Shown: positions 1-7,636 of the stretch, in pieces
Layout of the letters: each line of letters opens with the position of its first letter
Position numbering within the stretch: the stretch's first letter is position 1
NCBI RefSeq assembly: GCF_001939115.1
Contig: NZ_MQTZ01000004.1
Span: forward strand, 1 to 44,980
DNA: 44,980 nt
Direction of reading: 5' to 3'
Source of the DNA: Leptolyngbya sp. 'hensonii'
GTDB lineage: Bacteria; Cyanobacteriota; Cyanobacteriia; GCF-001939115
Notes under the pieces: model-generated
Told to the model about the DNA's origin: nothing
Database searches by the model: none
Seen by the model: the letters and a program-made list of their open reading frames with translations, nothing else
Program-made: the position numbers and the translations under genes

Positions 1-64
1 GGGTGAGGGCTGAAAATCTCGGAGTTATTAAATCCACGATCCTTACAGAACATCCACAAAACTT

Positions 65-1087
65 TTAGCCCACGAGCGCTAAGGGTCTTTCAACCACCAG
101 TTCTCTCTCAGGTAAAACCACCTTTTCCATCAAGTACTCAATGGTTTGCTGATTGACCCAACCCTGACTGGAAATAACTTCCCCTAAACGTCTTGCCGTT
201 CTATTTTGCTCATGTAAAGCCAGTTCCAATTGGCTGGAGGTGAGTAACCCAGCTTCCACTAAGTAGGTGCCAATCGGTTTCCCTGCAGGAAGAGGGTCTG
301 TCCCTTGAGACTGAAAGGGGATAGGTTGAGCGATCGAAGACTTCGAACGCAACTTAAAGGTCTTTAAGTAAGTCACATCCCCAGCACTCAAGCGGTCAAT
401 GTCAGTTTTTTCAGCCGCCCTCAGCATCACCTCAAAGAAATGGGTAAAGAGATCAAAGACCCGATCAACCAGTTCAAAAGCCTCTGCTTTCGCCTCTCTG
501 GAGAGATGCAACCCGGCGATAAACTGTTCTGTTTCAGAGAGTCCCAAACTGTGGCCCGTATCGATCGCAAGATGGAGATTGCCAAAGTAACGATATTCCT
601 GGCCCGTCATCATCTGGAGTTCTCGGGCTGCCTGAGCGGTAGCAGATAGAAAAATATCTGCGGTGGCTTCGATCGCCTCAATGACCACCAACTTTTGGAG
701 CGGTGGAGCCTGGTAGGCATAGCGATAGAGTTCATAAACCATCTGTCGTGAGGTCTGGGTGGCATCACTCCAGAGGAATTGCAAGGCTTCACTCAGGGTT
801 AATGAGAGGTCAAACTCCAGCTTCTGCAAGTCTTCCAGAAACCAGATCCAGTGGGTATCATCCTCATAACTATGCTGATTGATGATCGTCTGGATGGCAT
901 CATTGGACGGCTCTTCCCGGAAGACGAATCGATTCAGTTCACCAAACCCCATGGTAAAAGGAGCAAAGCAAGGGGCAAAGGCAAGCCGCTGCCTGGGATC
1001 AATGCTGCTGTCCTGCATCATCTGGAAAAAGGGCAATTGAGCAAAGGCTTGCTGTTTTTTTGAAATCAATTCCAGAACACTTTTCAT
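65..1087 (-). CDS. Haem-oxygenase-fold (HDO/TENA-like) protein with C-terminal MshEN-like domain
   Basis: The first ~230 residues are all-helical and resemble the haem-oxygenase-like/iron-containing oxidase superfamily. Candidate metal ligands are in the segments 'HSYEDDTHW', 'IEAIEATADIF' and 'HLAIDTGH'. Residues ~275-330 form a separate module ('IGTYLVEAGLLTSSQLELAL', 'RLGEVISSQGW') that resembles the N-terminal domain of PilB/GspE ATPases (MshEN, a cyclic-di-GMP-binding fold in some members). I chose the ATG at 1087, with an AGGA-type ribosome site 8-11 nt upstream, over an in-frame TTG at 1105. The fold assignments rest on recognised motifs and pattern only. Substrate is unknown. The domain pairing suggests an enzyme or sensor with a signalling input, which is inference. 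Confidence 0.7.
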   Translation of the reverse strand: MKSVLELISKKQQAFAQLPFFQMMQDSSIDPRQRLAFAPCFAPFTMGFGELNRFVFREEPSNDAIQTIINQHSYEDDTHWIWFLEDLQKLEFDLSLTLSEALQFLWSDATQTSRQMVYELYRYAYQAPPLQKLVVIEAIEATADIFLSATAQAARELQMMTGQEYRYFGNLHLAIDTGHSLGLSETEQFIAGLHLSREAKAEAFELVDRVFDLFTHFFEVMLRAAEKTDIDRLSAGDVTYLKTFKLRSKSSIAQPIPFQSQGTDPLPAGKPIGTYLVEAGLLTSSQLELALHEQNRTARRLGEVISSQGWVNQQTIEYLMEKVVLPERELVVERPLALVG

Positions 1088-1196
1088 GAGCAAATCCTCA
1101 CTCAATAGTTAATGCATCAAACTTGGACTGATTTGATCTGGGATCACGGTAGAGTCCTGACCAATAAGCGCGATAGCTGATTGACTGACAAAACTT

Positions 1197-1241
1197 TTCC
1201 CGTAGGTTCGGTGAAGCAGAGCGAAATCCAACCTACGGGAA
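1197..1241. repeat. Inverted repeat (hairpin) of an interspersed family
   Basis: Perfect 12-bp arms (TTCCCGTAGGTT / AACCTACGGGAA) flank a 21-nt loop. The loop text 'ggtgaagcagagcgaaa' looks like the common cyanobacterial interspersed repeat of this kind. It could fold in RNA from either strand. No gene is convincingly supported in 1106-1560; a 73-codon ORF that starts inside this repeat is not trusted. Confidence 0.6.
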
Positions 1242-1561
1242 ACCTTTCATCAATCAACCAGCAAACCCCTCTCTCAGAGAAAGCATTGGAATCAATTCCC
1301 ACCACCGATAGAATGAGAATCAAGGAAATGAGACGAGGAAAGTTCTGTAAAGGAGTCACCAAGGTTTTTGAAGGGATTGCAAAGCTATTTCAGCGAAAAT
1401 AGGCAATCGTGACTTTCTGCCAAGATAACTTTACAAAAGTATTTTCCCCAGGGAAATTTTACTGAACTGTCTGATACAAGTGTTTCTACTGAATTTACGG
1501 ATAAATTGGCTGCTTTAATGCGGGAATTTCAGTGATTTTACGCGAAGAGGGATCTGGCTTC

Positions 1562-1724
1562 TAAGTAGGTAGGCTTAATTAAACCTAAGACCCTCATCCC
1601 CCAACCCCCTTCTCCCAGTACGGAGAAGGGGGCTCGGATCGACTCCCCTCTCCCAAGTCGGGAGAGGATCTGGGGGTGAGAAAGAAAGCTTGGCATCTTC
1701 CCTTTAATTCCACCTGGCTACTTA
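1562..1724. mobile_element. MITE family 2, copy 1
   Basis: The ends are inverted repeats: left TAAGTAGGTAGGCTTAATTA, and the right end read on the other strand TAAGTAGCCAGGTGGAATTA. The interior is a 'CCCTCATCCCC ... GGGGGTGAG' palindrome-like block without coding capacity. Related copies lie at 23592-23688 and 44426-44566. The flanking TA suggests a TA target duplication as in IS630/Tc1-mariner-type elements (inference). The rest of 1725-1902 holds nothing recognisable. Confidence 0.6.
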
Positions 1725-1902
1725 GATCCCCTGATCCCCTGGTGATCGACTCTGGAAATATAGTGTTGATCAGCAAGCTGAGGACAATTCCAACGGGGCC
1801 ATGGCTGAGTCTAGGCAGGTCCAAGACCATGGGGCAGAGACGATTATCTCCCAGAAGCGGGTCTAAACCTATCCTGCCATCAACCCATCCTCCTCCGTAT
1901 TG

Positions 1903-4635
1903 CTACTTAGTGCTTTCGTTAATCAGTAAGGGCAGCAGCGCACTGAGGAGAATCACGCCAAGGTCCATCCAGGTCAGGGGCGAAAGGTGTAGCAGATCTT
2001 GCAATTGGGGGATCGCCAGGGTAATCAACTGCAATCCGATCGAAAAGATGAGGGCGATCGCCAAATACCAGTTGGCCGATCGGGGCTTTGATGCCAACAA
2101 AATTCGGGTTTTAGACCGGCAACTGATGGCATGCACCAGTTGGGCCAGCGTTAAACTCATAAAGCCAACCGTACTGGCGGAGGGACCAATACCATAGCGC
2201 CAGATGGCGTAACCATAAGCCCCCAGGGCACTGAAGGAGAGCAGGGCAGATTCCAGAAAGATGCGCTGGAATTCCGCCTGAGGCAGAATGGGCTCCTGGG
2301 GATCACGGGGGGGTTGTAGCAGCACCTCTGGTTCGGAGGCTTCCAGGGCCAGGGCCAGCCCTGGGAAAATATCCGTGACCAGATTCAGCCAGAGCAGTTG
2401 AATGGCATTCAAGGGTTGGCCAATCCCCAAACTGACACTGACCAGCATCACCATAATCTCACTCAGATTGGTGGCGATCAGGAAATGGACCGACTTGCGA
2501 ATATTGCCATAAATGGTGCGGCCCTGCTGAATGGCGATCGCGATCGTGTCCAGATTATCCTCTTCCAGAATCACATCCGCCACCTCACGGGCCGCATCTG
2601 TCCCGGCTTGGCCCATGGCAATGCCCACATCCGCTGCTTTCAGGGCTGGGGAGTCATTGATACCATCGCCGGTCATGGCCACCACTTTGCCAGTCTTCTG
2701 CAAAGCCTGGACAACCTGCAACTTATTCGCCGGGCTGATGCGGGCAAAGATATGCACCGATCCATCCAGCTCATGGGCCGCAAACCCCGACTCAGAACCA
2801 GAGGAAGGACCGGAGAACCTGGCCAGATCTGCCGCATCAAGAATCTTCAGGGGTGCCCCCTGGCTGAGGTTAAGGGCCTGACCGATCGCAGAGGCCGTCA
2901 GACTCTGATCCCCCGTGACCATGATCGTCTCAATTCCGGCCTGATGGAAGACCTCAATCGCCGCATTTACCCCTGGCCGAATCGGGTCCGCTAGGGCCAC
3001 CAAGGCCAGCCAGGTGAGGGACTCTGGACCTGGATCAATTGTTTGAGTCTGGCCGTAAGCCACCCCCAACACCCGCAGTGCTTGACTGGCCATCCGATCG
3101 TTTTCTGCCAACACCTGCTGTCGCAGGGCCGGGGTTAAGGCGATCGGCTGCCCCTGATCCAGGATGGCGTGGCATTGATCCAGCACCTCGATCGGATTGC
3201 CTTTCATGGCCACTAAATAAGTTCCCTGCTCCGCTGCATGGGCCGTTGCCATCCAGTTCTGGGTGGTGGAACGGGGCCAGGTTTTAAGTCGGGGATAGCG
3301 TTCCCGTAGGGGTTGCACTGCAACACCCGCTGCGATCGCCAAGGTCAGCAGGGCATTTTCAGTAGAAGAACCCTGGAGAGCAAGATGCTCTCCGCCGCCA
3401 TTCAGTTCACTGTCATTGCAAAGGGCCACAATTTGCAGGAGTTTCAACCAAGAGGGGTGGGCCTGTAGGGACTGCAAGTCCTCTGCTGTCGGAATCTGAA
3501 GCCGGGTCTGGTCGGCATAGAGTTCCACCACGGTCATGTTGTTGACGGTGAGGGTGCCTGTTTTATCCAGGCAGAGCGATCGCAAGGCCCCCAGGGTTTC
3601 TACCGCCCCCAGGCGACGAATCAAAATCTTTTGTTGCCGCATTCTCCAAAGCCCCAGGGCCAGGATTGTTGTCGCCACAGCAGGCAACCCTTCTGGAACC
3701 GCAGCGACTGCCAGAGAAATGGAGGTTTTCAGCATCTCCAGAAGTTCATAGCCCCGCAGCAGCCCGATCACGAAAACAACACCGCAAATCACACTACAGA
3801 GAAGGACAAGTTGGCTCCCGACCTGGTCCAACTGGTTTTCGATCGGGGTCTTTGCCGGTTCAACCTGTCCCACCAGGGTCTGAACTTTACCCATCTCCGT
3901 CTGCTGTCCGGTGGCAACGACGATCGCCCGTCCCTGGCCCCCAATGACGAGGGTTCCCCGATAGACCATATTCAACCGATCGGCCAGGGGCACGTCCGGC
4001 TCTGTCAAGGGGTCCACCTGCTTGGTAACCGGAATACTCTCTCCTGTCAAAGCCGACTCATCCACCTGGAGCTGGTCCGCCTCGATAATGCGGGCATCAG
4101 CGGGGATCGCAGTCCCCGATCGCAGCCACACCAGATCCCCAGGCACCACCTCTGGGGCACTCACCTGCACCCGCTCTCCCGCTCGGACCACCTGAGCCGT
4201 GGGCGTTCCAAGCTGTTCTAAAGAACGAATGATCCGATCAGAATGGTTTTCGGTGGCGTACCCAATGATGGCATTGATCAGGACGACCCCCATAATCACC
4301 AGGGCATCAGCCCGACCTCCGGTGATCACTGCAATCAGGGCAGCGACGCTGAGGAGTGCCACCGGCATGGACTTAAATTGGGCCAGGAACATGGTCCACC
4401 GTGATCGGGAGGCAAATTCCGGCAGGAGGTTGGGGCCATATTGATGCAGGCGCTCCTGGGCCACAGCCTGAGAAAGCCCCTCTGTCACATCCGTATGGAA
4501 CTGGGTCAGCAGGGTTTCAACCCCTGAGCAATGCCAGCACTGAACCGTCTCTTCTCCAATCGGGACTTGGGCAAATACCAATGATTTCACACCCTTTCTG
4601 GTGATCGACTTAACAATCAACGGCAAGAGGATCAA
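1903..4635 (-). CDS. P-type cation-transporting ATPase (Ca2+-ATPase, PMCA/SERCA-like)
   Basis: This ATP-driven cation pump sits in a membrane, probably plasma or thylakoid, and most likely exports Ca2+. Visible signatures in order are: actuator-domain TGES at residues ~197-200; PEGLP in transmembrane helix 4 (~314-318), typical of P2-type Ca2+/Na+ pumps; the phosphorylation site DKTGTLT (Asp357); and the hinge motif 'GDGINDSPALKAADVG' near residue 640. Several hydrophobic helices follow in the last ~200 residues. At 910 aa the length is normal. The N-terminus carries a 'CWHC' pair. The start is uncertain: a TTG at 4635 overlaps the stop of the upstream DUF4327 gene (TTGA), and a GTG lies 15 codons inside. 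The overlap implies translational coupling. Exact ion specificity cannot be proved from motifs. Confidence 0.95.
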   Translation of the reverse strand: MILLPLIVKSITRKGVKSLVFAQVPIGEETVQCWHCSGVETLLTQFHTDVTEGLSQAVAQERLHQYGPNLLPEFASRSRWTMFLAQFKSMPVALLSVAALIAVITGGRADALVIMGVVLINAIIGYATENHSDRIIRSLEQLGTPTAQVVRAGERVQVSAPEVVPGDLVWLRSGTAIPADARIIEADQLQVDESALTGESIPVTKQVDPLTEPDVPLADRLNMVYRGTLVIGGQGRAIVVATGQQTEMGKVQTLVGQVEPAKTPIENQLDQVGSQLVLLCSVICGVVFVIGLLRGYELLEMLKTSISLAVAAVPEGLPAVATTILALGLWRMRQQKILIRRLGAVETLGALRSLCLDKTGTLTVNNMTVVELYADQTRLQIPTAEDLQSLQAHPSWLKLLQIVALCNDSELNGGGEHLALQGSSTENALLTLAIAAGVAVQPLRERYPRLKTWPRSTTQNWMATAHAAEQGTYLVAMKGNPIEVLDQCHAILDQGQPIALTPALRQQVLAENDRMASQALRVLGVAYGQTQTIDPGPESLTWLALVALADPIRPGVNAAIEVFHQAGIETIMVTGDQSLTASAIGQALNLSQGAPLKILDAADLARFSGPSSGSESGFAAHELDGSVHIFARISPANKLQVVQALQKTGKVVAMTGDGINDSPALKAADVGIAMGQAGTDAAREVADVILEEDNLDTIAIAIQQGRTIYGNIRKSVHFLIATNLSEIMVMLVSVSLGIGQPLNAIQLLWLNLVTDIFPGLALALEASEPEVLLQPPRDPQEPILPQAEFQRIFLESALLSFSALGAYGYAIWRYGIGPSASTVGFMSLTLAQLVHAISCRSKTRILLASKPRSANWYLAIALIFSIGLQLITLAIPQLQDLLHLSPLTWMDLGVILLSALLPLLINESTK

Positions 4636-4856
4636 TCCTCAGCCCATACTTCGCAGGCTAGCAGGTCACAAATTCGATCGCGGAGTAAAAACTCATTGCG
4701 TTCTAGCTCAGACTCCACATAGGGCCAATCTTGAGCTGGAAAACAACGACACAGGGCATAGATGGGCTGACGGCGGTTAATCAGTCCTTGTTCGAGTAAG
4801 GCTCTGGCCTCTCCCTGAATCATGGCCAATGAGTATTGAATCGTCGGTAGTCTCAT
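4632..4856 (-). CDS. DUF4327 family small protein
   Basis: This 74-aa protein matches the cyanobacterial DUF4327 family in layout: 'YSLAMIQGEARALLEQGLI', then 'RRQPIYALCRCFPAQDW', then 'ESELERNEFLLRDRICDLL'. The family's function is unknown. It begins at an ATG with a GGAGGA-like site just upstream. Its TGA overlaps the TTG of the downstream P-type ATPase, so the two look like one transcript. A link to cation homeostasis is possible only by that context. Confidence 0.85.
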   Translation of the reverse strand: MRLPTIQYSLAMIQGEARALLEQGLINRRQPIYALCRCFPAQDWPYVESELERNEFLLRDRICDLLACEVWAED

Positions 4857-5116
4857 ATGTTTCCTCCTGATCCGTAGCTGGAGAGATTGCCCGGAATTGT
4901 CTCAGACTCATAGAGGTGCTCTATTTCCTACCTTAGATGTAAGTAAGAAACCCCTGGAAAACTTCATTTAGCAATTTTTCTTGTCAATTCGTATCACTTC
5001 TTACTCTGATTGTGAGCAAAGCACAGTCCATTCTTACAGCCAATTGTATTGATTCGGCAAGGACGGATAAGGGACTGAAGGACGGCATCCCACTTTTGTA
5101 GCCCCTCACCCTTTTT

Positions 5117-5214
5117 GGGCTACTGTGTACCCATCATCCCCTCCCGAGAGGGGATTTCACACCAGTCTGCTGACTGGGGCCGAACTTTTCCGAGATCTGT
5201 ATACACGGTAGCCC
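5117..5214. repeat. MITE-like element family 3, copy 1
   Basis: The left end is GGGCTACTGTGTA and the right end is the inverse TGTATACACGGTAGCCC, about 98 bp apart, with an internal 'CCCCTCCCGAGAGGGG' hairpin. It sits in a 'ctcaccctttttgggagaag' context, and CCCTTTTTGGG occurs at both edges, so a target duplication is possible but ambiguous. A copy in the opposite orientation lies at 27960-28053 and a left-end fragment near 24408. The rest of 4857-5502 (646 bp between genes) shows no ORF worth calling and presumably contains the promoter and leader of the RRM gene. Confidence 0.55.
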
Positions 5215-5502
5215 TTTTTGGGAGAAGGGGCTGGGGGATGTAGACGCGCAGCGGCTTCCCCTTGGGTGGGCAACCTGGCAAAACTGGGATACTCCCGACC
5301 GAAGTCCCTGGTTAAGGGCAGCTATACAGAGAATTGGGATGACCTGATCTGACTCCAGTCTGGAACTTGAGCGTAATTTTCCCTACTCTTGCAAGTTCTG
5401 TGATAGGGTCTTGGGTAAGGCTTATTTTCGGCTGTGTAATCCGTTTTACAAGCGTTTCTCCGAATCTAATTCTCTACATCTTTTGGTTTGGGGGAACCTG
5501 CT

Positions 5503-5805
5503 ATGGCTATTTATGTTGGTAATCTGTCCTACGAGGTTACCCAGGATGATCTGACGCAAACATTTTCCACCTACGGAACAGTTAGACGAGTGCAACTTCC
5601 GATGGACCGTGAAACAGGTCGGTTTCGTGGATTTGCCTTTGTTGAAATGGGGTCAGAGACAGAAGAAACTGCAGCCATTGAAGCACTCGATGGTGCTGAA
5701 TGGATGGGGCGTAACCTCAGGGTCAACAAAGCGAAACCTCGTGAGGAAAGAGGTTCTTCTGGAGGAGATTGGGGCAATAAAGGGAGCTCTTCCCGTCGCT
5801 ATTAA
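5503..5805 (+). CDS. RRM-type RNA-binding protein (Rbp family)
   Basis: This is a 100-aa single-RRM protein. RNP2 (IYVGNL) is at residues 3-8 and RNP1 (RGFAFVEM) near residue 40. A short Gly/Ser/Arg-rich tail ends 'SSSRRY'. Such proteins in cyanobacteria bind RNA, and several are cold-inducible. I chose the ATG at 5503 because it gives the canonical MAIYVGNL start; the upstream in-frame TTG adds only five residues. The next gene, 52 bp downstream, is rpsU, an arrangement known in cyanobacteria. A long non-coding leader upstream could hold regulation, but I see no defined element. Confidence 0.95.
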   Translation: MAIYVGNLSYEVTQDDLTQTFSTYGTVRRVQLPMDRETGRFRGFAFVEMGSETEETAAIEALDGAEWMGRNLRVNKAKPREERGSSGGDWGNKGSSSRRY

Positions 5806-5856
5806 TTTGCCTGATTTCTATCTAGTCTGAATGCAATTAATTTTTGAGGAGATTAG

Positions 5857-6045
5857 ATGACCCAAGTCATTCCTGGCGAAAATGAAGGCATTGAGTCAAT
5901 GATACGTCGCTTCAAGCGAGAGGTATCTAAGGCAGGAATCTTTCCAGATATGAGGAAGCACCGGCATTTTGAGACCCCGATCGAAAAACGGAAGCGCAAA
6001 GTGCTGGCCAAGCACAAACAAAATAAGAGGAAATTTCGCTATTGA
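5857..6045 (+). CDS. rpsU: 30S ribosomal protein bS21
   Basis: This 62-aa protein has the S21 pattern '[16 protein letters not shown]', followed by a basic region ending '[11 protein letters not shown]'. bS21 joins the 30S subunit near the anti-Shine-Dalgarno region and supports initiation. It is preceded by a 'gaggag' ribosome site and lies just after the RRM protein gene. Its TGA overlaps the TTG start of the next ORF, so translation of the two may be coupled. Confidence 0.95.
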   Translation: MTQVIPGENEGIESMIRRFKREVSKAGIFPDMRKHRHFETPIEKRKRKVLAKHKQNKRKFRY

Positions 6046-6263
6046 CTTCTGACAACTCTTTCAGCGAGATCGAACGGATCATCCTGGAAGCATTACGGCA
6101 AGGAGATAGGACTCAGGGGGAACTCTTTGATCTCATCGTCAAAAGCTATCCAACCCTGACTCAGACGTTGCGCAAACTGAAGGACAGGAAGCTGATCGAG
6201 ACTTATTTTGTTGTGACTGAAACCATCCCTATCCTGACCTACCGTTTACTTCCTAAAAGTTGA
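6042..6263 (+). CDS. Small winged-helix-like protein
   Basis: This 73-aa product has the look of a wHTH domain: helix '[15 protein letters not shown]', helix 'TQGELFDLI', recognition-like helix '[19 protein letters not shown]', then a strand pair to the end. It probably binds nucleic acid (inference). Start TTG at 6042 overlaps the rpsU stop in a TTGA quartet. It is likely co-transcribed with rbp and rpsU. I do not recognise a named family. Confidence 0.65.
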   Translation: MTSDNSFSEIERIILEALRQGDRTQGELFDLIVKSYPTLTQTLRKLKDRKLIETYFVVTETIPILTYRLLPKS

Positions 6264-6294
6264 CTTACACACCCAGTACCGCTGGTCAATATCT

Positions 6295-6639
6295 ATGAAT
6301 ATCAGAGAACTTTTGAGCCGATATGCAGCAGGTCAAAGGGACTTTAGAGGCCTAAACCTGGTAGCCGCAAACCTGAGAAATGTGAATTTAAGTGGTATCA
6401 ACCTGAGTGGGGCCAATCTGACGAAGGCAAACCTCACCCGAACCAATTTAAGCTACGCGAATCTCACGGATGCAGTTTTGATCGGAGCGCTTTTGACTGA
6501 AACCAATTTGGCCAGAGCCAACCTGACCAATGCTGATCTGAATCAGGTTAACCTCAATCAGGCAATTTTGCATGGAACCCGAATGGCAGATGGTAAACAG
6601 GCCAGCATCCAGGCTCATCCCATCCAAATGTCTGTCTGA
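6295..6639 (+). CDS. Pentapeptide-repeat protein
   Basis: The 114-aa protein has about 14 consecutive A(N/D)LXX-type pentapeptides from residue ~19 to ~95 ('NLSGANLTKANLTRTNLSYA'). These should fold as a short right-handed quadrilateral beta-helix. The N-terminus 'MNIRELLSRYAAGQRDFRGL' is the usual cap of cyanobacterial members. There is no signal peptide. Function is unknown. It lies 31 bp after the winged-helix gene, so it may belong to the same transcript. Confidence 0.85.
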   Translation: MNIRELLSRYAAGQRDFRGLNLVAANLRNVNLSGINLSGANLTKANLTRTNLSYANLTDAVLIGALLTETNLARANLTNADLNQVNLNQAILHGTRMADGKQASIQAHPIQMSV

Positions 6640-6705
6640 TCAGAATTAAATAACATCGCCAAACTTCTGCTTGCCCTCTCCCCTGAGTTTTAGAGATGCC
6701 CGCTG

Positions 6706-7194
6706 ATGACGCGATTCCGAGATTACCAAACCAGTCTGGCCGCATTCGAACGGGAGGTTTGGGTCCGCTGTCCTCGTTGCCAGCAGGCCACCCTGTCCCG
6801 CTGTCTGGATCAGGGTCTGACCTGGCGGATTGCCTGCCCCCACTGTGGGTATATTCAGTCGGCGTTTCGGGATGCTCAGCGCCAGCGATCGCAGCCCTGG
6901 TGGACCCAGGGTTGGTGGGGAGAAGCGCGGAAATTTGGGGGAGCGGTTGATCCCCTGTTTGGTTTGCCCTTGTGGTTACAGGTGCCCTGTTGTGGGCAGG
7001 TTTTGTGGGTCTACAACCAGGCCCATCTGGAGTTTCTGGAGCATTATGTGCGATCGACCCTGCGGGAACGGCAGGGGAGCAAGGGGAATCATCACAGCAT
7101 GGCTGTCCGCCTGCCCCGCTGGATCAAGCAAGCGCAGCATCGGGAGGCTGTATTGAAGGGACTGCAACAGTTAAAGGAGCGTCTGGAGGGGTGA
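6706..7194 (+). CDS. Zinc-ribbon protein of unknown function
   Basis: The 162-aa product starts with a CPRC ... CPHC pair (residues ~22-48), typical of a zinc ribbon. A second 'VPCCGQVLWVYN' segment lies near residue 93, and a basic C-terminal helix ends 'LQQLKERLEG'. The ribbon and the basic tail suggest nucleic-acid or protein binding. No enzyme motif is seen. It is the last gene of the forward cluster before the repeat block. Confidence 0.7.
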   Translation: MTRFRDYQTSLAAFEREVWVRCPRCQQATLSRCLDQGLTWRIACPHCGYIQSAFRDAQRQRSQPWWTQGWWGEARKFGGAVDPLFGLPLWLQVPCCGQVLWVYNQAHLEFLEHYVRSTLRERQGSKGNHHSMAVRLPRWIKQAQHREAVLKGLQQLKERLEG

Positions 7195-7208
7195 CTCTGC
7201 AGCAGCCC

Positions 7209-7522
7209 CACCCCGGCCCTGGGGGCCACCCCTCCCCAGAGGGGATTTTAGACGATCCCTCGTGCCCAGGCTCATCCCTCGTACCCAGGCTCATCCCTCG
7301 TACCCAGGCTCTGCCTGGGTGCGCCAAGCCTGCGGGCCAACCTTCCGGCACCTGAGCAGAGCGGATGATCATGATTTTATGATTGAGATCAGCCTATTTC
7401 ATCGTCCCGATCGCCACGCAGAGAAAGACTGACATGATTGCATTTCCCGACAAAGAGAACCTGACTTCAGTGGCATACCTGGACTGGGAAGCGCAACAGG
7501 AAACCAGATATGAATATGTCAA
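7209..7522 (+). repeat. Duplicated block, left copy (19-bp tandem repeats plus Uma2 5' end)
   Basis: Starting at 'caccccggccctgggggccacc', this block matches 9881-10371 in order: GC-rich palindrome, 19-bp units ATCCCTCGTACCCAGGCTC (three here, 7255-7311), the 'CTGCCTGGGTGCGCC' arm, then 'ccttccggcacctgagcag' and the first codons of a Uma2 gene. Homology stops near 7522. The two copies lie in direct orientation on either side of recD2. Confidence 0.85.
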
Positions 7523-7571
7523 TCTGTGGATTGGGTCTTTGTCCCAGGACCGGGAGTTGCCTCAGGGATGA
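7434..7571 (+). pseudogene. Truncated Uma2-family gene (5' fragment)
   Basis: The first ~30 codons from the ATG at 7434 (MIAFPDKENLTSVAYLDWEA) are nearly identical to the intact Uma2 gene at 10283. After 'RYEYV' similarity ends and 16 unrelated codons lead to a stop. The conserved Uma2 core with its nuclease-fold acidic residues is missing, so this is a remnant left by the duplication. It is 65 bp before recD2. Confidence 0.8.
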
Positions 7572-7636
7572 CCCACTTTGCCCGCTGGTAGGAGGCGGTC
7601 GAACGGGCCAAACATTGGGCGCGGTAAAATCGGGGC

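Noticed and set aside
1181-1402. 73-codon ORF on the plus strand (and a 72-codon ORF opposite)
   Set aside because: The first third is an interspersed hairpin repeat, there is no recognisable family, and both strands are open. Only the basic tail 'KVFEGIAKLFQRK' looked protein-like.
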